Origin: Chloroflexota bacterium
Lineage (GTDB): Bacteria > Chloroflexota > Anaerolineae > 4572-78 > J111
Length of the DNA: 5,186 nt
Direction: 5' to 3'
NCBI GenBank assembly: GCA_003695455.1
Contig: RFJF01000331.1
Span: 1-5,186 of the forward strand
Under the pieces are notes generated by a model. It saw only the letters and a list, made by a program, of their open reading frames with translations. It did no database searches and had not been told where the DNA came from. A program made the position numbers and the translations under genes. Of this stretch, positions 1 through 4,035 are shown piece after piece (the first letter of the stretch is position 1; every line of letters begins with the position of its first letter).

Positions 1-224
1 ATTTGCAGCAGCTAAAAAAGTTACCGTTTGTTACCGGCGCTGTGCGCCGAATTAGCGGCACCAACGGCATCCGGCTGGTGGTAGAGCAGGCCAACAAAGC
101 CATTCCGGCGCTGCTGGAATGGTGCCGGCAAGAGTTTGTGAACGTTGATTCCATTGAGGAATACCTGCCGCCGTTTGATGACGTATTTGTTGAGCTGGTA
201 AACGATGAAACAAACTCAAACTAG
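1..224 (+). CDS. ABC exporter ATP-binding subunit, C-terminal end only (partial)
   Basis: This is the last ~73 codons of a gene that begins before the window; the frame is open from the first bases to the TAG at 222-224. None of the nucleotide-binding motifs (Walker A, signature, Walker B) is inside the window. What remains resembles the accessory C-terminal domain of DrrA/CcmA/NatA-type exporter ATPases (DUF4162-like): a 'lpfVtgaVrri' strand, a 'vveqankaIPALLEWC' helix, and the closing PPFDDVFVELV, which corresponds to the usual 'sLEDvFleLt' end. The assignment is supported mostly by the next gene, an ABC-2 permease that starts 20 bp before this stop codon. Such overlap implies translational coupling and a shared complex at the cytoplasmic membrane. 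The substrate cannot be inferred. The domain is short and weakly conserved, so the call depends on context. Confidence 0.75.
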   Translation, partial: LQQLKKLPFVTGAVRRISGTNGIRLVVEQANKAIPALLEWCRQEFVNVDSIEEYLPPFDDVFVELVNDETNSN

Positions 225-1809
225 CACCGCCGCGTTTTTCATCCGCGTTTCTGCGTTTCTGTTCAAAGAAATGCTGGAAATTGGCCGCCAGCCGATGCTG
301 CTGGTCACGCTGGTGCTGGGGCCGTTTCTCATTTTGCTGTTTTTTGGCATCGGCTTCCGCAACGAACCGCAAGCCCTGCGCACTCTGTTTGTGCTTGACG
401 AAGACAGCCCCCTGCAAGACCGGGTAGAACGGTACGGCACCACGCTGGGCCGGCAGCTCATTTTTGCCGGCATTGAACACGACCTGGAAGCAGCCAAAAC
501 CAAACTTGCCAACGGCCAAGTAGACCTGGTAGTGCAGGTTCCCTCGGACCCCATGCGGGATATCCGCAATAACCAACAAGCTGTTTTTGACCTGCTGCAC
601 CGCGAACTGAACCCCATTCAGGCCGGCTACGTGGGCACATTCGGCCAGGTTTACGTGGCCGAAGTCAACCGCCGCGTGCTGCAATACTTCACCTCGGCGG
701 GGCAAATTGACGTGCGCCAGTTTGATGAAAAGCTGGCAGTGGTGCGCAGCGTCATCGAATCGCTCAAAGAGGGGCTGGACGAATGTGTTTCCACGCTGTC
801 TGAACTGGGTGATGAAAACGTAGCCTCCTGCAACGCCGATGCAATCAACCGGCAGGTCAAACAACTTGACAAAGACATTGATGAGCTGCAAATGGAGTTG
901 GGCGATACGGCGGACCTGTCTGAATCTGCGCAGCGCTGGCTGCGCGGCAATGCTGAAAACAACGCCCGTCCAAACGATGAAATCAAGTCCACACTGAACC
1001 GGATTGTGCGCAAAACCAACAACCTGTCCGATTACGAGGACATCCAGCAAAAAACAGAAACTTACCTTGATCAGGCCCAAACCCTGACCCAGATTGACAC
1101 CGACCTGCAACTGTTGCAGGCGCGGCTGCTGGAATTTGCCGGCATCAACCCGCAGGTACTGGTCAGCCCGTTCCGCAGCCAGGTTACCAACGTGGCCAAA
1201 GCCTCGGTGAACGTCACCGATTACTACGCCCCCGCCGTCATTGTGATGCTGCTGCAACACCTGACCGTTACATTTGCCGCCCTGTCGCTGGTGCGAGAAC
1301 GGCTGCTCGGCTCGGTTGAAGTGTTCACCGTATCGCCCATTTCTGCCTTTGAAACGCTGCTGGGCAAATACATCAGCTACCTGATTTTTGGCAGCGTGCT
1401 GGCGCTGGTACTGTTCGCCCTGCTCATTTTTGGGATGCAGGTTCCATTGCTGGGCAGTTGGGGCAGCGTGGTGGTAATCACGCTGGCGCTGGTTTTCACC
1501 TCGCTGGGCATTGGCTTTGTCATCTCGCTCATCTCCACCACCGATACCCAGGCCGTGCAGTACGCCATGATTGTGCTGCTGACCAGTGTTTTTTTCAGCG
1601 GCTTCATTTTAGAGCTGCACACCCTGTGGGAGCCGGTGCGTATCATCTCGTGGCTGCTGCCGGTTACGTACGGCATCCTTTCGCTGCGCGATGTAATGCT
1701 GCGCGGCAACCCGCTCGATTGGACGCTGATGGGCCAACTGCTGGCTATCGGCGGGCTGCTGTTTGGGCTGGCCTGGTGGCTGCTGCGGCGCAGTATGCAG
1801 CAGGTGTGA
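205..1809 (+). CDS. ABC-2 type transporter permease with a large extracytoplasmic coiled-coil domain
   Basis: A 534-residue integral membrane permease of the ABC-2 family (YhgE/Pip, NatB, YbhR-like layout). It should form the export channel driven by the ATPase encoded just upstream. Predicted membrane segments are residues 31-51, then 342-361, 389-410, 420-443, 451-469 and 509-527, the one-plus-five pattern of this family. Residues ~52-340 form a long extracytoplasmic domain. Residues ~172-310 of it are rich in Glu, Gln, Asp, Leu and Lys with heptad-like spacing and are probably a coiled coil. Two cysteines there (C194, C209) could form a disulfide. The segment SLVRERLLGSVEVFTVSPIS (361-380) is the typical cytoplasmic loop after the second membrane helix, matching the 'REkerGTlEqLlvsPvs' region of ABC-2 permeases. 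The ATG at 205 is chosen because it places a normal short amphipathic N-terminus before the first helix. It overlaps the ATPase stop and has only a weak Shine-Dalgarno (GAG, 192-194), which fits translational coupling. Substrate unknown. Confidence 0.9.
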   Translation: MKQTQTSTAAFFIRVSAFLFKEMLEIGRQPMLLVTLVLGPFLILLFFGIGFRNEPQALRTLFVLDEDSPLQDRVERYGTTLGRQLIFAGIEHDLEAAKTKLANGQVDLVVQVPSDPMRDIRNNQQAVFDLLHRELNPIQAGYVGTFGQVYVAEVNRRVLQYFTSAGQIDVRQFDEKLAVVRSVIESLKEGLDECVSTLSELGDENVASCNADAINRQVKQLDKDIDELQMELGDTADLSESAQRWLRGNAENNARPNDEIKSTLNRIVRKTNNLSDYEDIQQKTETYLDQAQTLTQIDTDLQLLQARLLEFAGINPQVLVSPFRSQVTNVAKASVNVTDYYAPAVIVMLLQHLTVTFAALSLVRERLLGSVEVFTVSPISAFETLLGKYISYLIFGSVLALVLFALLIFGMQVPLLGSWGSVVVITLALVFTSLGIGFVISLISTTDTQAVQYAMIVLLTSVFFSGFILELHTLWEPVRIISWLLPVTYGILSLRDVMLRGNPLDWTLMGQLLAIGGLLFGLAWWLLRRSMQQV

Positions 1810-1813
1810 TTTT

Positions 1814-1848
1814 CAGAGTACAGAGTACAGATTCCAGAGCACAGAATG
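1814..1848 (+). repeat. Five degenerate 7-bp tandem repeats (CAGAGTA-like) up to the start codon
   Basis: Five consecutive heptamers fill the gap between the permease stop and the next gene: CAGAGTA, CAGAGTA, CAGATTC, CAGAGCA, CAGAATG. The first two are identical and all begin with CAGA. The last one contains the ATG at 1846. The register runs without interruption for 35 bp, so chance similarity is unlikely. Heptamer tandem repeats of this sort are known as STRRs in filamentous cyanobacteria; the comparison is only by form. Each CAGAG unit carries a weak purine-rich Shine-Dalgarno-like core. The copy 6 nt before the ATG may therefore act as the ribosome site, and copy number could shift spacing without changing the reading frame. 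Confidence 0.8.
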
Positions 1849-3609
1849 AACCTTAAATTCCCTGAGATGAAACGGCTGACCCTCATATTTGCCCCGTTAT
1901 TTCTGGCCTTGTTGCTGCCGGCTCCCGGCGGCGCGCGTGCCCAATCCGGCGTCGAACGGATTGCCTTTGCCGCCTACCGCAACGGCCAGTGGGATATTTA
2001 CAGCATGGCCGCCAACGGCAGCAACCTGCGCCGGTTGACCCACGACCCGTTTGAAGATACCGACCCGGCCTTTTCGCCCGACGGGCAGTGGCTGGCCTAC
2101 GCCTCTCGCCGCGAGCAGAATTGGGATGTTTACCTGCTCAATCTATCCAGCGGTGAACAAACCCGGCTCACCACCTCGCCGCATTACGATGGCGCGCCAA
2201 CCTGGCGACCCGACGGCGAAGCCATTGCCTTTGAAAGCTACCGCGCCGGCAATCTTGACATCTGGCAGATGCCCCGCACCGGCGATTCTGACGCCCAAAA
2301 TCTGACCGCCAACAGCGATTCCGGCGATTTTGGCCCGGCCTACGCCCCCAACGGGCAGACCATTGCTTTTAGCAGTTGGCGCAACACCGGCAAAGATTTG
2401 TACCTGCTCAACCCTGAAACCGGAGAAACCACCCGGCTGACTAACAGCCCCGCCGCCGAAATGTGGCCTGCCTGGAATTCCGCCGGAGACATGCTGGCAT
2501 TTGTAACCGATGATTTGGGTGACCGCGAAGTGTACACGCTGAACCCGGCCAATCCGCCTGCCGCCGGCGGCCCGGCGGCCCAACACATCACCTGGCTGGG
2601 CCGCACCGACGGCCCGGCGTGGTCGCCGGACGGACGGCAAATAGCCGCCGTATTCCATCGCTGGGATGGCGAGCAGGTGACGCTGACCACCCCCGGCGCG
2701 GCGCACCGGCTTCCGGCAGAAGTAACGGCGGTGGGCGCAATTCAGGGGCGGCTGGCGTGGCACCCCAACACGGTTGATTCCGGCGAGCCTGTCGCCACCC
2801 TGGCCGACCCCGGAAGCACCTCGCTATACGAAGAAACCGTGACCAAAAATACCGACCCCGTCGCCGAACCGTACAATCTCATCCGCCAGAATAACATCAA
2901 AACCGGCACGCCGTGGCTGGCAGATACCGTAGACGATTCGTTTCAGGCGTGGCGCCAACGAATGCAAGCCGAAGTTGGTTTTGATTTTCTGGCCGAACTA
3001 TCTGACGCCTCGCGGGATGTGGCCGCCTACAGTGAAACCTCGCAGTACGCAAGCTGGCACAAAAGCGGCCGGGCCGTAGACACGCTGTTTGATTTTCACG
3101 TGGATGGCCGGTTGATGCACGAAATTGTCAAAGAGGATTACAGCGGCGAAACCTACTGGCGCATTTACCTGCGCTGTACCCGGCAAGACGGTAGTTGCGG
3201 CCGCCCGCTAACCGCCAATCCGTGGAATTACAGCCGCCGGGCGCGGGTAGAGATTGCCCCGGAACAGGGCGGCATCGAAAAGGCCATCCCGTCCGGCTAC
3301 TATCTGGATATGACCGCGCTGGCCCGCGAATATGGCTGGGACCGTATTTCATCCTACGATGACGATGAGTTTAGCTGGACGTGGAACTTTTTGGCGTTTG
3401 AATACTGGCACTACCAGAAACGCTTTAAATCCGGTGAGTCTGCCAACTGGTACCGGGCCATGCAAGACATTTATCCGCCGGAAACCCTGCAACGATTTTT
3501 CTCGTGGCAAAAAATGCGCCAGCTTGACGAAGACCCGCACCTGATTGCCCTCAAAGGAATCCCCCTGCCGCTGGAACAGCGCCCCTGGTGGTCGCTGGTT
3601 CAGCCGTAA
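1846..3609 (+). CDS. Secreted TolB-like six-bladed beta-propeller fused to a LAS/M15-type metallopeptidase domain
   Basis: A 587-residue exported protein. A basic start (MKR, residues 8-10), a hydrophobic stretch (11-25) and an ARA-Q site near residue 32 make a Sec signal peptide. Residues ~37-308 contain six PD40/TolB-like blades about 44 residues apart, recognisable by FSPDG(75-81)-, RPDG-, APNG- and WSPDG-type turns followed by 'xIAFxS' strands and 'DIY/DVY/DLYLLN' strands. After a linker (~309-360) comes a domain with S403-W-H405-K-S-G408-R-A410-V-D412, an exact SxHxxGxAxD. Later, E519-Y-W-H522 matches the ExWH motif. In M15/VanY-type LAS enzymes these give the zinc ligands (H405, D412, H522) and the catalytic glutamate (E519). 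'YYLDMTALAREYGWDRI' (485-501) matches the helix before the second motif. All catalytic residues are present, so I infer an active zinc peptidase, perhaps on cell-wall peptides. The start could also be ATG 1867 (residue 8), which gives a more standard signal peptide; neither has a strong ribosome site. It follows the permease by 36 bp and is probably co-transcribed. A propeller-only annotation would miss the peptidase. Confidence 0.82.
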   Translation: MNLKFPEMKRLTLIFAPLFLALLLPAPGGARAQSGVERIAFAAYRNGQWDIYSMAANGSNLRRLTHDPFEDTDPAFSPDGQWLAYASRREQNWDVYLLNLSSGEQTRLTTSPHYDGAPTWRPDGEAIAFESYRAGNLDIWQMPRTGDSDAQNLTANSDSGDFGPAYAPNGQTIAFSSWRNTGKDLYLLNPETGETTRLTNSPAAEMWPAWNSAGDMLAFVTDDLGDREVYTLNPANPPAAGGPAAQHITWLGRTDGPAWSPDGRQIAAVFHRWDGEQVTLTTPGAAHRLPAEVTAVGAIQGRLAWHPNTVDSGEPVATLADPGSTSLYEETVTKNTDPVAEPYNLIRQNNIKTGTPWLADTVDDSFQAWRQRMQAEVGFDFLAELSDASRDVAAYSETSQYASWHKSGRAVDTLFDFHVDGRLMHEIVKEDYSGETYWRIYLRCTRQDGSCGRPLTANPWNYSRRARVEIAPEQGGIEKAIPSGYYLDMTALAREYGWDRISSYDDDEFSWTWNFLAFEYWHYQKRFKSGESANWYRAMQDIYPPETLQRFFSWQKMRQLDEDPHLIALKGIPLPLEQRPWWSLVQP

Positions 3610-3658
3610 AAACCACCCCAATGTCTGCCACATTTTAACATAGTCCCTCGAATTGCCA

Positions 3659-3688
3659 GATGACAAAATTTTTGTTATCATTTTTCTT
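3659..3688 (+). terminator. Probable intrinsic terminator after the propeller-peptidase gene
   Basis: About 50 bp after the stop codon, 3659-3666 (GATGACAA) pairs with 3672-3679 (TTGTTATC) across a 5-nt loop, giving eight consecutive pairs including one G-U. The loop edges (A-T) can add pairs. A run of T residues (3681-3685, then CTT) follows directly. Stem plus U-tract at this place is the expected form of a Rho-independent terminator closing the ABC/propeller-peptidase unit. The stem is AT-rich and therefore weaker than a standard one. Confidence 0.55.
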
Positions 3689-3700
3689 AGAATATATAAA
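3672..3700 (+). promoter_or_regulatory. Alternative sigma70-like promoter (weakly supported)
   Basis: TTGTTA (3672-3677) and TATAAA (3695-3700) are separated by exactly 17 bp, a good match to the -35/-10 consensus. A start near 3707 would leave a leader of about 330 nt before the cytochrome and would place the Crp-like operator downstream of the start, where it could only repress. The -35 overlaps the 3' arm of the probable terminator in an AT-rich stretch where such matches are common. I consider it less likely than the operator-linked promoter at 3793-3828. Confidence 0.25.
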
Positions 3701-3777
3701 TTCACCTTATACTCCAACTTTTACCTCACTATTCCAGCCATTCACCTGACATTCTGTACAGTATTGTTACAAGTCAC

Positions 3778-3795
3778 ATGTGACAAAAGTCACAT
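3778..3795 (+). promoter_or_regulatory. Crp/Fnr-superfamily operator, perfect palindrome
   Basis: ATGTGACAAAAGTCACAT is a perfect 7-4-7 inverted repeat and contains an exact TGTGA-N6-TCACA, the canonical Crp half-site arrangement. The same half-sites are used by HcpR, a Crp/Fnr-family regulator of nitrosative-stress genes in several anaerobes. The left half also belongs to an overlapping 12-bp palindrome, GTCACATGTGAC (3773-3784), and the element AAGTCACAT occurs twice (3771-3779, 3787-3795), so three GTCACA-type half-sites lie together. It sits in the non-coding region before the octaheme cytochrome, centred at 3786.5. Which regulator binds cannot be told from the window. Confidence 0.7.
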
Positions 3796-3828
3796 ACGCC
3801 GCCTGTGAAATATTTTACAATGTCTACA
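3793..3828 (+). promoter_or_regulatory. Class II activator-type promoter for the octaheme cytochrome
   Basis: TACAAT at 3816-3821 differs from the TATAAT consensus by one base and implies a transcription start near 3828. The centre of the perfect Crp-like palindrome (3786.5) is then at -41.5, the standard position of class II Crp/Fnr-activated promoters. The hexamer at the -35 position with 17-bp spacing (CATACG, 3793-3798) is poor, as expected when an activator replaces -35 recognition. The resulting leader would be about 208 nt. The geometry is read directly from the sequence; activity is inferred. Confidence 0.5.
3804..3819 (+). promoter_or_regulatory. Second Crp-like site overlapping the -10 element
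   Basis: TGTGA (3804-3808), six bases, then TTACA (3815-3819) matches TGTGA-N6-TCACA with one mismatch. Its centre is 25 bp downstream of the perfect site, so the two are on different faces of the helix. Its right half overlaps the proposed -10 (3816-3821), so occupancy would block RNA polymerase rather than recruit it. It could be a low-affinity repressing site or a chance match in AT-rich DNA. Confidence 0.35.
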
Positions 3829-3959
3829 GGCCAAACGAGGGCCTTCTGCCTTTGTTGTTGCTTTGCGGTTATTAAACACACCGGGATTAAGCCCCAGGAC
3901 GCGGAAAAAATTTGCCGCCTGTCCATGCCCGTCCTCCGGCCTTCTGATTCCGGTATCAC

Positions 3960-3966
3960 AAGGAGG
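3960..3966 (+). promoter_or_regulatory. Orphan perfect Shine-Dalgarno sequence in the leader
   Basis: AAGGAGG at 3960-3966 is a full anti-16S match, far better than the ribosome site of the cytochrome itself. No ATG or GTG follows at a usable distance; the only near codons are a TTG touching it and a CTG at 3971. CCTCC (3933-3937) upstream can pair with its GGAGG and hide it. A small TTGCC-T-GGCAA inverted repeat (3967-3977) follows immediately. It may be a ribosome standby site, a remnant of a lost reading frame, or part of a regulatory structure. Confidence 0.4.
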
Positions 3967-4019
3967 TTGCCTGGCAATTAACATCTTTTTGCTTTTACCC
4001 CATTAAATGTAGCTTAATT

Positions 4020-4035
4020 GGAGAAACGGATCACA
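4020..4035 (+). promoter_or_regulatory. Ribosome binding site of the octaheme cytochrome gene
   Basis: GGAG at 4020-4023 lies 12 nt before the ATG at 4036, somewhat far; a second weak GGA (4028-4030) lies 5 nt before it. No other start fits better: the protein from this ATG begins with a short polar N-terminus directly followed by the membrane anchor. The site decides the start but is modest in strength. Confidence 0.5.

Larger units (their letters stand above)
3828..4035 (+). other. Long potentially structured 5' leader of the cytochrome gene
   Basis: No convincing gene lies in this ~208-nt stretch. It holds several hairpin-capable segments: AGGCC/GGCCT (3828-3832 with 3840-3844, 7-nt loop); GGACGCGG (3897-3904) with CCGC-CT-GTCC (3915-3924), eight pairs plus a 2-nt bulge; and CCGG (3936-3939) with CCGG (3950-3953). 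GGACG (3897-3901) can alternatively pair with CGTCC (3930-3934), so two exclusive folds are possible. The GC-rich core stands out from the AT-rich flanks. I compared it by eye with c-di-GMP (GEMM), cobalamin, TPP and glycine riboswitch consensus elements and saw no convincing match. The role, if any, is unknown. Confidence 0.3.

Noticed and set aside
52..1260. 402-codon open frame on the - strand opposite the ABC-2 permease
   Set aside because: It covers the same DNA as a permease with clear membrane topology. Its translation has no recognisable domain and an unnatural His/Gln/Phe/Val-rich composition, typical of the antisense frame of GC-rich genes.
1377..1886. 169-codon - strand frame across the permease end and next gene start
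   Set aside because: It spans two well-supported + strand genes and their gap, and its Ser/Thr/Ile-rich translation shows no family features.
2143..2763. 206-codon - strand frame in the propeller region
   Set aside because: It mirrors the repeated PD40 codons of the + strand gene; the Gly/Ala/Val repeats are a by-product of the propeller repeats.
3755..3771. Third Crp/Fnr-like site (TGTAC ... TTACA)
   Set aside because: The half-sites are separated by 7 bp and the left half has a mismatch, so the symmetry required is lost.
3831..3980. GEMM (c-di-GMP/cGAMP) riboswitch
   Set aside because: CCAAACGAGGGCC slightly recalls the GGGCAAACC element, but the GGACGCAAAGCC and GGGUUACC-type tetraloop-receptor parts are absent on both strands.
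3820..3981. 53-codon + strand frame with a Cys cluster (FCLCCCF) in the leader
   Set aside because: Its ATG overlaps the proposed -10 (TACAATG), so it would not be transcribed from that promoter; it has no ribosome site and no recognisable pattern.
3774..3984. Two overlapping - strand frames (64-67 codons) in the intergenic region
   Set aside because: They are in different frames over the same DNA, lack ribosome sites, and would run through the operator palindromes; neither resembles a known protein.
3972..3992. Possible sigma54 promoter (TGGCA ... TTGC)
   Set aside because: The GG and GC elements are 16 bp apart; sigma54 promoters need 10 bp.
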